Shown piece after piece: positions 12,201-20,960 of a DNA stretch of 64,000 bases. Position 1 is the first letter of the stretch. Every line of letters begins with the position of its first letter. The translations under genes were made by a program, and so were the position numbers. The notes beneath the pieces were generated by a model that was not told where the DNA came from, did not search any database, and was given only the letters and a program-made list of their open reading frames with translations. The DNA is from Ornithodoros turicata (Eukaryota > Arthropoda > Arachnida > Ixodida > Argasidae): positions 53,300,841-53,364,840 of the forward strand of contig NC_088206.1 in NCBI RefSeq assembly GCF_037126465.1. The letters run 5' to 3'.

Positions 12201-15200
12201 AGACGACATTTCTCTAAACCAACCAGCGGGCTGTACTGTAGTGATGCCAAAATGATGCAAGCAGCCATTGCACACAATCGCGTTTTTGAAAAGCAAGTTC
12301 TGCGATATTTATACATCTGTTGAATGAATCACTTCGCATGGTGCATTTTAATAGGTTGGTTAACGGATTGGCATGAAAAAAATGGTAGTGATTGAAGTGC
12401 TTTCTGAGCTCCTTTAAAGTGATCAGGGCTACAAAGCACTAAAAAGTTAGTATACCCATTGTGGATGCTACTTTCCAAAGGTGCTATGTTAAGGTATAAA
12501 GGTAAGTACGTAGTTCCTGCATTACAAAGGATGTAGGTGCAAATTAGTAGCTTACATAGAGGATGGAAGAAGAAAAGGTGCTCTCTGACACACGAAACTC
12601 AATCGGAAATTGGGTGTCAGCCATGTGGCGTCACTGCCAGCTTTTCTGTTTCAGTTTACACAATTGCATCCATAGCCATTTGACTGTTAGCTTTGGAGTT
12701 TTTGCATACATGTGCCAGAAGCGACCAACAGTGGTGTGTTCCCTACCCTCTCACTTGCCTTCTCAGGTGTTGTGACACAAAACGTTGAAAGGGCTAAGAC
12801 TCGTACACTATTCATACATCATTTTCCCCGCACCCCTCGCATAAATGCTGTTTAGCGCTGCTCCTTTCTTTCTCTCCTCCTAGCTCACTTAACAGAGGCT
12901 TCTTGAGATCTTTGCAGCAAAAAAGAAAAGAAGAATGAAGTCGAAAGGGCAGTACTTTGGTTATACCTGACAAGATCGTTGATGTACAATGCACTTCTGG
13001 GTCAGTAACTGATAGTGCAATGATGGCAATATTGGTTTGGTGGAGTTAATGCTGCACGCAATGTTCCTATACTAAAGTGGGAAACACGTGCCATCTCCAT
13101 CAAGATTTGTTACTGTAACTTCCACATAGCGGCAGCTAGAAGTACGAAAGTTTAAAAGTTGATAGAGAAGGATAAGCTACCCATTGTTTGAGACTATTCC
13201 CTGACTGTGAACCTGGGGCACCCAGGGTTCCATGGATGCTGTATAGGACAGTGTGGAATTCACAATTTCTGAATCAATGACAGTCAAATATGCCGAATGA
13301 GATGAGGTCAGTGCACAAAGTTTGATGTCACTACACGAAGCAGCGAGTCAGAAGTGGCACTTTATCACGATGTCAGTTCTCTGGGACACTTGTGCTAAGC
13401 ACATCTCTGCAAGTGGGACACTTGCAATATGGGTAGAGCCTTATACTGTACTTAGACCTTGGTTAGACCTAGTAAAACCTGTTTCTACCTCCTAATTTGC
13501 ATCAATGGGCATGTTAATTAGCGACTGTTGCACTCTAAAGGGAGTAACTGTATCCAGACCCACAAGGAGTCTCTACTTAACGCTCCAAATCCTTGCCTGC
13601 TTGCCAGACATGCTCTATCAGCTTCCGCTCACACCTATTTCCACTTTGGAGTGCTTGGCTTTGCCCCAAAATGTCATAACAACCTCCAAAACTGCCCAAA
13701 CACGTCTGTCACGTCTGCTAGCTAGCGGAACTACGTCACTTGACTTCCGTCCCCGTCTCTTTGGCTCAGTGACTCCGCTTTTGAGATGGTGTCAGAAATT
13801 TTGACTAGAGGTGCACTCACCGGAAGTGCACTTGGCCGTTTAGTGGACGGAGTCGTGACTCTTTTGACTCTGGGGTCGCTACTTAAAGGAGCATGGAAGT
13901 CACCCCCCAAATATTTTTTGTTTTCCGCTGCGACGTCTTCTGCAACGAATAAAATGAGCTCCTGCTAAAGAACGATGAGCGCAGGTGACCTACAGAGCAC
14001 GCCCAAGGCTCTGTTCCGCACACCTTTAAAAAAACCTTTCCACGTGCAAAGAGCGCATCGGCGGACGAGAAGACAACGTGACATATCACGGGCTCCGGCA
14101 CGTGACCAGTGACGTCCAATGGCACAGCTCAAGCAATTATAAGCGGTGCGTGAGCCGGGAAGAAAAAACAAAGAAAGAAGGCACTGAGCAGTTTCTATGT
14201 CACGCGGGGCTCGTGTCTCTCGTCCGTGACTGCTTTCTCCGACTGTCTTTTGTAAATTTTATTGCGCAGTGACAATACACCGCAGAGCGAAAATATTTTG
14301 CATGGTGACTCCTGGTGGACAGCTTCACAGATGAAGCAGCGTTTTGAGCCATGTTAGATGTCACTTCCATGCTCCGTTAACACGCCCATTGTCACTTAAG
14401 CTGAAGCCCGCAAAACCTCAGAAACAAACTTTCCACAATACGGAGCTGCTCAGCATCTCGTGTTCATCTAAGATGTGAGGAGTGCTTTTTGTTACTTTCC
14501 AGCTGAAAGTCCACTTTTCCGCCCGATATTACCAGATTTTACTCGCTCTTACAACCCCTGAAATAAAACCCGACGTTTTCCCCCCAGTTTTCAAAAAACA
14601 AACCCTCAAAAGACGAGGGTCTAAATAAGGGCAACATGCGATATAATCCCCCTGCCGCAAAAATGTCATCCTAAGTGTCATAAAACGATCATCCTAATCA
14701 TTGTCATCGACATCCTTTCATCAGTATTATTTGCACGTTGTTTACTACTATGTGGCTCCGAGTCCTTCAAGCTATGCTGCGATCTTAATTCATGTGCCCT
14801 TTGTTTTCCTGTGCAGGATCACGAGAAAAAGCCTATTTTGGAAGAAGAGCCTGATGTTTCTGTTGGTGTAGCAGGAGCTCTACAGTTGGCCTTCAAGAAA
14901 GGTAGACTGCATGTTCCTGATTTGGATTTTAGTAATTTCATGGCCATCACTTTCCTCATTATGTAGGCTACATCGAAAAGGATGACAAGAATCCGACTGG
15001 AACAACAAAGTTCAGCCACTTGCAAGCGCAGTCTTACACAATTGAGGAGAAGTTCTAGTGAGTATTCTTCTGTTCTGACTGGAATCAGTTTGCACAGCAT
15101 GTAGTTTGGTGGTGGTGTTGCTAATATCAGGTGTCAGGTGAGAGGAACCTGTACTGATAAAGACTGGCCAATCACGTGGATGCTACAATCAAAAGTGTGT

Positions 15201-18200
15201 GATGTGCCTGATGTGCAGACACTCAAAATAGGGCCCGCGTACATAGCTCAGAAAGTAAGACACATTTTCAGTCAACATTAGGCAGCCTTCTTCAACTGTA
15301 CTTCTAAGCCGACTGTTATGTACAGATCAGTTATTAATTGGAAAGTTATTTATTGTGATTCTGAAAAATCCCGAGAAATTGTTTTTAAGAAATCTGACAG
15401 TCATTCCCAACATTGTGAATTACCTTACAAAATTCTGCTCCGCACTAGCTTTCAGCCCTTTGGTGAAACATCCTAATCTTTAAAATATACACCCTTGTGT
15501 TTTGTGTGATAGACCCTCACACCACCTCACCCTTCACGTGGCGTGGATGGTTTTTGGTGACAACTAACATAGTCGCATAAGTGTCACAAAGAGGCATACA
15601 CCTCCTGCTTTCAACAAATCGGGAGAGAACGATGTCATCCGGGATTGTGGTTGGCTAGGACCGTGTCATGTGGTAAACTAGTGTAAGGGGCACGTTACGA
15701 AAGCATTTGGTAGTTGATATCTTAATACATGAATTAATTTTTGTAATGAAAAGAAAGAAGCTCTTAGTCTCACTTGTGGAAATAAAGCGTACCACCTGGG
15801 AGTACAGTAACAACTTGTCTTTAGAACAGCTGTCAAGTGCCAGAGAAGTTAGTTGCTTATTAAGCCATCTATCGTGATGTCCTGTAGCCATGGGGGGGGG
15901 GGGGGGGGGGGGGGGGGAGGCCCCCTCCGGGAAGTCTACCCAGCTGACACTCAAGACGGAAGTTTTGAGGGATATCCTAAGAATTGCATGTTTCATGCGA
16001 GTGATCATGAAGATTCGTAAAAATTTGCCTCACAACGTCACAACACTGAATTCCCGACCTCTGCGTATGAAGCCCCCCCCACCCCCCACCCAGCATATTG
16101 AAAACTCTCTGCCTATGCCTGTAACCATAATTTTGAATACCCCATGCCTACTTCATTTTTAGTATTACAGGTTCAGCTTATTTGTGTTAACTGTATAGTT
16201 AATATTTTTCATTATCTAATATGCATATCTATTTTTGCCACAAAAGGCTTCTCCTCAGCTTTATCTTTTCTCTGAAAAATTTCTCACCTCACCCCAATCT
16301 TCATTTCTGCAAGTTTTCCTCACCTCACCCTTTTTTTCTTTCTTTCTTCTTTTTTTTTTCTGGGAGCTCACCTCACCTCTCATTTGTGGAAATTTCACCT
16401 CACCTGTCCTCAACACCTGTGAGTGAGGGGGAAGACGACTTCACCCTCATCCACGTACAACCGAGGATGCCTATTGCCCACCTCTGTTGAGCACAGTGGT
16501 GTTTGGAGAAGGTGTGATGAGAAAAGGAGAAAGAAAAAAATGGGTGGTTAAGTGCCGCGAAGTAGGCGGCAGTGCCTTAACCATATGTGTTGAGGCCCAG
16601 AGGCCATTCCGTCCTTATCAAGGGGAGTGCTAACCGTCTCTCCTTCCATACAACACATGAGGGAAGCGTGCGCAAGTTCTATATATGTGCGAGTATGCCA
16701 GCGTGTACGTTGAAAGGGTGGATGACGATACGATTGATCCAAAATAGATAGCTACTCCGAAATGTAGACGAATAGTTCCACGAGCGTAGTCTATATTCGT
16801 ATGCGTAACACGCGTTTTTAAAACAAGCGCAAGTTTGATGTGAGTTTGTAGGGTGAAATACGTAAAATCTAGTGGGTTCTCCTCCGAAAGGCCAGTACGC
16901 GTGAAGTCGCCGCTGGCTGTAGCGCGCGGGAAATTTGAACTCATTCCCGACGCCTTCGAGCGTTCCTTTCGGCTGCCTCGCTTCGTTTTGGAATGGACTT
17001 GGGAGGATTTTCATTTCCAGATTACTTGTTTGTAAATACGCTGTTGGATCGAATTTGAGTTGAATTTTTTATTTTCACAAGAACATAAATGTCAGCATGT
17101 ACACATAACACACAGTGGGAAATAACCCCTTATTATTTATTTATTGCGAAATTATCCGCGTTATTTCCACATATTTGTTTTATGCACATATTGGGCCACG
17201 TGTTACTTTCACGTGGGAACTCTGGGAGATTGTGGATCAGTTAATCGGTTACTTTTACTTTAAAAAATAAAATGCACCCGTGTGCGATCTATTATCAAAT
17301 TACTCCTCGCGCTTTATTACAGCGACGACGACAAAGCGAGTCGCCGCGACCGCTACAGCGGCCCCGTATCGGACTTCAAAGAGAAAGAGACGTACAAACC
17401 CGACGTGAAGCTGGAGTACATCGACGATGGTGGACGGATACTCAACGCCAAGGAGGCCTTCCGGTACCTTTCGCATAAGTTCCATGGCAAAGGCTCGGGC
17501 AAAGGCAAAGTGGACAAACGACACAAGAAAGTGGAACAGGCAGTGGTATGTATGCATGTATGCTCATGGCTGTTGATGTGTGAAACGCAGCATTTTAAGT
17601 ACTTTGAGGACTGAGCCTCGCGTTGTCGCTGGTTATTGCTACAGGCAAACTTCTTTAGAGCGAATGCCTTTTTAACGAAAATACCACTACAACAAATTTT
17701 TTTCCCGGTCCCGTCGTAGCCCCATAGGACATGGCAATAAATGAAGTGGCTTTAACGAAGTGGCCTTTACTACGAATTTGTTTTGCGGTCCCCTGGGTTT
17801 CGTTGTAAAGGAGTTAGACTGTATGATTATTATAATCATAAGCACCACAAATTTAACTGCTTAGCAGTATACAGGAAAGAAGAGTATTAAGTTTAATGGA
17901 ATGGATGTCTAGAGTTAAAGGGACTGTTGCATCTGTTGCAGTCGATTTCGAAACTATTGTGCCATTTTGTTCGTCGTGGACCACAGTATTGAGAATCCCA
18001 TACGATCTGCAGCGTAGTTTGACTGTTATTCGATGGAATTCATGACAAGAGCAGACGCTGGATGTTGAAAGTATGCCATCAGCTCTCCCGCAAGCGGGGA
18101 TGCGCCTTTACGGGGCGTCTGGATGGCGCCTTTTTCCTCTGAGCACCACCCTCTCACTCCTCCTGTTAGGGAGTGACATTACCCCGCCGGAGCCTCTGCA

Positions 18201-18761
18201 GCTGCGGAAGAGGCGCTGATCTTTAAAACTGATGTAATATCTAACCACTTGTCGGACGAAAAAAGTAGTCAAGTAGATTGTCGGCTGACGCCTGACATAA
18301 TATGGTATCGCTTTCATAGAATGGATTCCGGATGCGATCGTCCCTTTCAATGTTAAACCACATGAACCATGGCTATAGTTACGTCTCATCTGTGCATGGC
18401 CAACAACATGCTTTGCACAAATTCATTCCTTTCCTTCTTCCTCGGAGTATGCAGCATGCTCTGAAAACATACCCTACGTGGACGTGTCCCTAGTACTGAT
18501 TTGGTTTCCGTCTCTGTTCCAGAAACTGAAACAGATGAGTTCAACGGACACTCCATTAAGCACCCTCAAGTTGTTGCAGGAAAAGCAGAAGGAACTGCAA
18601 ACACCATACATTCTCCTCAGTGGTGGCAGCAAGGCTTTTAGCCAGTACGTATATGTTTTGTACCACTTCTTTGTCTATGAGAAAAAGTGGAGTCTGGATC
18701 ATTTATGTAATTTGTAATTTTTTTCCCCACCTCTAGGAGTTCATTGATGAAGCCCAAGTGA
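111..18761 (+). CDS. SART1: SART1 (Snu66), U4/U6.U5 tri-snRNP-associated protein 1; 5'-partial, 17 exons
   Basis: Nuclear spliceosome protein of the U4/U6.U5 tri-snRNP, needed for tri-snRNP recruitment (family knowledge). Coding exons: 111-216, 298-378, 1091-1187, 1275-1414, 3473-3545, 6617-6687, 6768-6827, 6914-7035, 7134-7231, 7826-7953, 8059-8226, 8306-8407, 14817-14901, 14967-15057, 17323-17545, 18523-18644, 18737-18761. Phases agree at every junction; about 596 codons to a TGA at 18759-18761. Recognised blocks in family order: [113 protein letters not shown] and [15 protein letters not shown]. The N-terminal part lies before the window. Lys/Glu-rich coiled-coil character is clear in exons 1-2 and 8. 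Most introns are GT-AG; the intron after exon 10 appears to be GC-AG. Exon edges were chosen from splice sites plus recalled family similarity, without transcript data. Confidence 0.93.
298..378 (+). CDS. SART1: SART1 exon 2
   Basis: Phase 0 to 0, 27 codons ([17 protein letters not shown] block). Acceptor TGCAATTCAG, donor GTGAAT. It continues the helical run of exon 1 directly, which fixes the splice. Confidence 0.92.
1091..1187 (+). CDS. SART1: SART1 exon 3
   Basis: Starts in phase 0 after GATGTCTAG and encodes [15 protein letters not shown] up to VVVLTLKDK, matching the conserved YSARDLQGL...LTLKDKG block. Ends in phase 1 before GTACAG. Confidence 0.92.
1275..1414 (+). CDS. SART1: SART1 exon 4
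   Basis: The acceptor TTTTCGTAG restores frame from phase 1. Encodes [20 protein letters not shown] then [12 protein letters not shown], the family's VLVNVNLVD...KKPDYLPY block. Consensus donor GTGAGT. Confidence 0.93.
1663..1838. mobile_element. Tc1/mariner-superfamily MITE, 176 bp, TA duplication
   Basis: Starts CAGTCGAACCTCAACATAAC and ends with its imperfect reverse complement (GAGGTTTGACTG). TA flanks both ends (1661-1662, 1839-1840). No coding capacity. It lies in the intron before SART1 exon 5. Long TIRs plus a TA duplication indicate a Tc1/mariner or pogo-type non-autonomous element. Confidence 0.8.
1915..2385 (-). pseudogene. Frameshifted ORF coding ~17-residue basic repeats
   Basis: An ORF begins at 2385 ([12 protein letters not shown]) and reads into repeats such as [17 protein letters not shown] and DPNLCATKV. 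After about 2150 the pattern continues in another frame as [12 protein letters not shown] and [17 protein letters not shown], so at least one frameshift is present. The pattern is DPxxxAxEAxxKRxRxQ, rich in Arg/Lys/Gln. Such basic repeats occur at the N-termini of some arthropod transposon proteins, but I do not recognise the family. It lies antisense inside a SART1 intron, with no promoter seen. Confidence 0.4.
3473..3545 (+). CDS. SART1: SART1 exon 5
   Basis: Encodes [20 protein letters not shown], matching the family's [11 protein letters not shown]. Acceptor AAATTCAG, donor GTAAGT, ends in phase 1. The preceding intron (1415-3472) holds a MITE and a repeat-coding pseudogene. Confidence 0.92.
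4079..4122. repeat. Perfect 14-bp inverted repeat (hairpin 1)
   Basis: AGTGGGCTTCACCT (4079-4092) is perfectly reverse-complemented at 4109-4122 with a 16-nt loop. Part of a pair of related hairpins inside the hAT-like element. Confidence 0.85.
4169..4205. repeat. 10-bp inverted repeat (hairpin 2)
   Basis: GGCTTCACCT (4169-4178) pairs with AGGTGAAGCC (4196-4205). Stem sequence is shared with hairpin 1 about 90 bp upstream, so the unit looks duplicated. Confidence 0.8.
4266..4609 (+). pseudogene. Penelope-like element ORF end: GIY-YIG endonuclease remnant
   Basis: Reads [18 protein letters not shown], then [25 protein letters not shown] and [10 protein letters not shown]. This is the GIY-YIG-type endonuclease found at the C-terminus of Penelope-like retroelements: the YLI...QYIGE core, the RxRFxxH helix and the HF-HDF pair. 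A TGA at 4522-4524 interrupts [11 protein letters not shown], after which the same frame continues to [12 protein letters not shown]. The reverse transcriptase part is missing, so this is a 5'-truncated, inactive copy. The hammerhead-like motif at 4964-5009 lies in its 3' tail. Confidence 0.72.
4964..5009 (+). ncRNA. Hammerhead-ribozyme-like motif in Penelope-like 3' region
   Basis: Layout: stem I TTTGTAC (4964-4970) pairs perfectly with GTACAAA (5003-5009). Core CTGAGGA (4971-4977). Stem II GCGTGG/CCACGC with ACCT loop (4979-4994). GAAA (4995-4998). A tiny palindromic stem III AGCT (4998-5001), then T5002 at the expected cleavage position. Very short stem III is typical of Penelope-element hammerheads, which act as dimers (published knowledge). 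One extra A (4978) between the core and stem II departs from CUGANGA-G, so activity is uncertain. Confidence 0.55.
5894..6519. mobile_element. Putative TA-flanked TIR element, 626 bp
   Basis: Left end CAGGGGACCTTCGGCTTATG and right end (reverse complement CTAGTCAACCCTCGATTTCC) are loosely inverted. TA flanks both (5892-5893, 6520-6521). TTACGAA/CCTCA motifs recur near both ends. No transposase seen. The TIR match is imperfect, so the call is tentative. Confidence 0.45.
6617..6687 (+). CDS. SART1: SART1 exon 6
   Basis: Starts at GT after CATTTGAAG so that G+GT makes Gly. Encodes [20 protein letters not shown], aligning with the family's RERELEEIRAKL. Donor GTAAGT. The acceptor is less pyrimidine-rich than its neighbours, so the start could shift by a codon multiple upstream. 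Confidence 0.85.
6768..6827 (+). CDS. SART1: SART1 exon 7
   Basis: Twenty codons, phase 0 to 0, with [10 protein letters not shown] matching the family's ASEYLTPEEM. Acceptor TTTGTCACAG, donor GTATGG. Confidence 0.91.
6914..7035 (+). CDS. SART1: SART1 exon 8 (basic segment)
   Basis: Encodes [17 protein letters not shown], a very basic stretch that could act as a nuclear localisation signal (inference), then [10 protein letters not shown]. Acceptor TTCTTTCAG. The codon is split as AG|G across the next junction. Confidence 0.92.
7134..7231 (+). CDS. SART1: SART1 exon 9
   Basis: Acceptor GTATCTTGCAG, donor GTACCC, ends in phase 1. Encodes [14 protein letters not shown] and an acidic end PAEEE. 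This is the poorly conserved linker of the family. Confidence 0.84.
7826..7953 (+). CDS. SART1: SART1 exon 10, GC donor
   Basis: Acceptor TGTTTGCAG. Encodes an acidic segment, then [18 protein letters not shown]. The VEK end aligns with family GEKV before the EIVKKLE-like start of exon 11, which favours a GC donor (AAAAG|GCATGG). A weaker GT donor 9 nt upstream would remove VEK and also keep phase 0. Confidence 0.8.
8059..8226 (+). CDS. SART1: SART1 exon 11
   Basis: Fifty-six codons. Contains [20 protein letters not shown], the most conserved block of the family, and [10 protein letters not shown]. Acceptor CCCTCTCAG, donor GTGGGG. Confidence 0.94.
8306..8407 (+). CDS. SART1: SART1 exon 12
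   Basis: Acidic [13 protein letters not shown] then [10 protein letters not shown], matching family GWSTVNLDEE. The donor GTTGGT is weak, but phase 0 joins exon 13 correctly. The following intron (8408-14816) holds the 2.5-kb hAT and a TTAA MITE. Confidence 0.85.
9261..11763 (-). mobile_element. hAT DNA transposon, 2503 bp, perfect 8-bp target duplication
   Basis: Left end TAGAGACCGGATTTATATG, and the right end reads TAGAGACCGGATTTTCATG when reversed. Both flanks are GTGATCAT (9253-9260 and 11764-11771), an exact 8-bp duplication diagnostic of hAT. AAATATGCA/TGAAATATG motifs recur in both subterminal regions, as expected for transposase-binding repeats. It contains a decayed transposase on the - strand. 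Inserted in SART1 intron 12, in antisense orientation to the host gene. Confidence 0.95.
9529..11344 (-). pseudogene. hAT transposase, broken (BED-type finger to dimerisation domain)
   Basis: Reading down the - strand: a first exon ends near 11261 with [12 protein letters not shown] second exon begins at 10887 with [18 protein letters not shown], so C-x2-C and H-x5-H fall in separate exons. Then [20 protein letters not shown] and a linker with an in-frame TGA where Trp is expected ([13 protein letters not shown], near 10677). The catalytic-domain start [26 protein letters not shown] and [10 protein letters not shown] follow. The end is [18 protein letters not shown]...[11 protein letters not shown] (hAT dimerisation region). 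Frameshifts lie near 10570 and near 10240. The intron has a GC donor (AAG|GCAAGA). Inactive; ordinary exon-intron hAT structure. Confidence 0.88.
11830..12130 (-). pseudogene. Possible Penelope-like or LINE ORF end fragment
   Basis: On the - strand [20 protein letters not shown] and [11 protein letters not shown] resemble the C-terminal REI-EA-I...S-PS-LS tail of RT/GIY-YIG retroelement proteins. A short 3' tail (GTCCGTGTCTCTG type) follows. Only the tail is present. Confidence 0.3.
12131..13886. other. SART1 intron 12 sequence, no gene seen
   Basis: No conserved ORF, RNA gene or long repeat was recognised. At 13700-13880 several GACTC/GAGTC and GTCACT motifs recur, but not as a regular repeat. 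Confidence 0.5.
13887..14376. mobile_element. TTAA-flanked MITE, 490 bp (piggyBac or Kolobok type)
   Basis: TTAA at 13883-13886 and 14377-14380. Termini AGGAGCATGGAAGTCAC and, reversed, CGGAGCATGGAAGTGAC. No transposase. TTAA duplication points to piggyBac or Kolobok superfamily; the sequence alone does not decide. Confidence 0.75.
14817..14901 (+). CDS. SART1: SART1 exon 13
   Basis: Encodes [20 protein letters not shown] and LQLAFKK, matching family ILDEEPIVNRGLAAALLL. Acceptor CCTGTGCAG, donor GTAGAC, phase 1 end. Confidence 0.92.
14967..15057 (+). CDS. SART1: SART1 exon 14
   Basis: Acceptor CATTATGTAG, donor GTGAGT. Encodes [13 protein letters not shown], matching family AVYCIEDKM. Tyr codon split TA|C. 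Confidence 0.9.
15892..15917 (+). repeat. Run of 26 G
   Basis: Uninterrupted poly-G in SART1 intron 14, followed by AGGCCCCCTCC. Length may be unreliable because of sequencing slippage; could form a quadruplex on the + strand. Confidence 0.9.
16240..16440 (+). repeat. Pyrimidine-rich stretch with repeated CTCACCTCACC
   Basis: TCACCTCACC occurs at least four times with irregular spacing, mixed with poly-T. Low-complexity sequence inside SART1 intron 14; several short ORFs here are shadows of it. Confidence 0.6.
17323..17545 (+). CDS. SART1: SART1 exon 15
   Basis: Largest exon. Encodes [20 protein letters not shown] and [19 protein letters not shown], nearly identical to the family core. Its GC content is visibly higher than in flanking intron sequence. 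Acceptor TTTATTACAG, donor GTATGT. Confidence 0.95.
17642..17821. mobile_element. Tc1/mariner-type MITE, ~180 bp, TA duplication
   Basis: Left CAGGCAAACTTCTTTAGAGC and right (reversed CAGTCTAACTCCTTTACAAC) TIRs, with TA at 17640-17641 and 17822-17823. CGAA/GTCCC internal motifs match the related partial copy at 60539-60706. In SART1 intron 15. Confidence 0.75.
18523..18644 (+). CDS. SART1: SART1 exon 16
   Basis: Encodes [20 protein letters not shown], then [15 protein letters not shown], the family C-terminal block. The donor is taken as GTACGT at 18645 because it joins in frame to a short terminal exon. Confidence 0.9.
18737..18761 (+). CDS. SART1: SART1 exon 17, terminal micro-exon with stop
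   Basis: Twenty-five nt after CCACCTCTAG, giving C-terminus SSLMKPK and TGA. Arthropod-style short C-terminus. Using the alternative donor GTATAT (18648) would read a longer, unrelated tail ending near 18798. No clear AATAAA follows within 200 nt. Confidence 0.72.
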
Positions 18762-20960
18762 CCGTCGATGGTTCTGAAAATGCTGTACATAGTCCTTGAA
18801 AATGTAATCATTCGTCTCTCCCAATGGTGCCTCCTGTGCATTTCTTTAGTATGGCGGGAGCTGCATGCTGTAGCCAGACTATAATTTGAAGAGTAAACTT
18901 GCAGACATTATGAGGATTATGGTATACAGGGTGGCTTTTTTCAATACAGATTTTTTTAGAACGAAAGCTAGGAGAACAGCATATGTGCCATTTTTGCAGG
19001 GGAGTTAGGTATACGAAAGGGCCCGGGTTTTCCGCGAAATTTCGCGGAATCCCTTATTTTGCACGGAATTTCGCGGAAATCCGATTGGGTCGAAGGATGC
19101 GATTGACGCGATGTGGACGGTTATTACGACCTGCAACATCGCTGGAGAAGTATTGCACGCTCACGCGAAATAGCGTCAGATAAGAGCGCGTGCTCCGCAC
19201 TCTCCCAACTGCTCCAAGTTACACGGCCATCGCATATTTTTTAGTTTAGCACTAAAAATGACAAGAAAACAAAAAATCGCGTAATTTGTGCACCCGCGTT
19301 TTCGTGCGCGGATATCAGGCACGCGCGTCTCAGCGACCGTGGCGATTGCTTTTCGCAACGCCGTCAGTGCTACCGAAGTTATATCGCGCTGCTTTTGTTT
19401 GATTCGCGCACTTTCGGGTGATGGTCCACTGACGCGATGGACGATACTGTCACTCGAACTACGAAACGCGGAAAGAAACGCTGGACAAAGCTTGCGAACA
19501 TGACGATGCTTTTGTTGTCAGGTGCGGACTAGCGGCGTCTTCCAGCAGCCTCTCGACGTATTTCACCGGTATATGAGCGGTAGTGGCTGTCGTTTTGCCT
19601 CCCGACCGTCGCCGGTCGCGCGGTATTTGGGTGCTTCTTTCGCGCTTGCGCAATGCAGTGATAACGTCAATATCGGCTCTACCGAGAGCTTATATGACCG
19701 GCATACTAAAATTTTCAAATTTTGCGTCGTTTGAATATCGTAACGAATGTTCCTGAGCAATTTGCGCACCCCTAAATTTTCCGACTTTTTAGGGAGAAAA
19801 AGAGGGCAAATTATGCGAGTAAATACGGTAATTGGGTTTTGGAACGGAATTAGGGTGCTTTCTCCGAATTTAGCGTCTATTCCGATCAAGTATTTGTCCA
19901 TTCCGATAAACTTTCCAGATGCTGAAAGATCTTCCAGCAGGTATAAAATGATTGTAGCCGCGACAACGGCATTTGCTGTCAGAGGAGAACCCAAGATACC
20001 ATGTAATGCTGACGTTTATAAAACATTTTCTGTACCCACATTATCCAAGAAAATAGTGTTTCCCGCTTCAAGCAGCCGTCGACTCCTTGACACCGGAAAA
20101 TCGCGGAGTTTACGAGTCAGTCGAAGAGAGTATGTAACTATTGGATGACTAGTTAGATAAAATTTATTCAGTAATTCAAAGGTTTTGGGGCAAAGGTGAG
20201 ATAGCAAAATTGGAGCCAGTCATTATTTAAAGCCACCTCCGTTTTAAAATATCCTGAAACGACCACGTACTTTGAGAATTCCACTCGTCATTTTCGTGCG
20301 GTGCAGTGTGTGCTGGAGTGGGTGCTTTTCAAATGTACGTGAAAAGTTTAGCTTCTTTATCTCCACTATTTCCGACGTAATTAAGCAGTATTCTACTCAA
20401 ACCATATCTAGTCGGCGCACAGCTGTGAGGCAGCCTTGGATAACGTCCGGTGAGCAATTGTCCACTTTCCATCGCGCAAACCTTCATTTGCATATGTAAA
20501 GGGACCTTGTTTCGGGGAACGTAAGGTTGTTGTGGCGGGCGAGCGCATTCATTTCTTACAGACGTCACCATCGGGGTGGGACGTGTAAATATCGCCCACT
20601 TCCAGACAGTCCAGTTTCGCCTAATGAGATTACACGGCAGTTCCATTTCGCCTAATGTCTGTCACCCCTCCGGCCGCTTTAATCCGATAATCCGGATTAG
20701 GCGAAATGGGAATAGGCGAAGTGGTAAGTGGCGAAGTAACCTAACCTAACTATCCCGTTCGGCAACTTGATAGGTTTTTCCTCTCTGACATATAGTGACT
20801 AAACATGGCATACATGCCTTTCACCCCTAGTCCCCCAACAGTTTGTCAAATAATAATTGATGTCAATTGCCAAACAATCAACATTTTTGACAAATAAATA
20901 AATAAATTATATTTTTGAATGATTTATTGGCGTCGAACGTGGACAAATTTTAACAATGTA
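18762..20960. other. Intergenic repeat mosaic downstream of SART1
   Basis: No gene recognised. Around 19028-19090 are GCGAAATTTCGCGGAAT-type palindromic words. At 19760-19831 the sequence reads, on the - strand, CCGTATTTACTCGCATAAT, which resembles a dispersed transposon terminus. A related GTGCACCCGCG stretch lies near 19290, so a degenerate element may span about 19250-19831. At 20640-20750 GGCGAAATGG/CGCCTAAT words recur and end in AACCTAACCTAAC. Confidence 0.4.
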
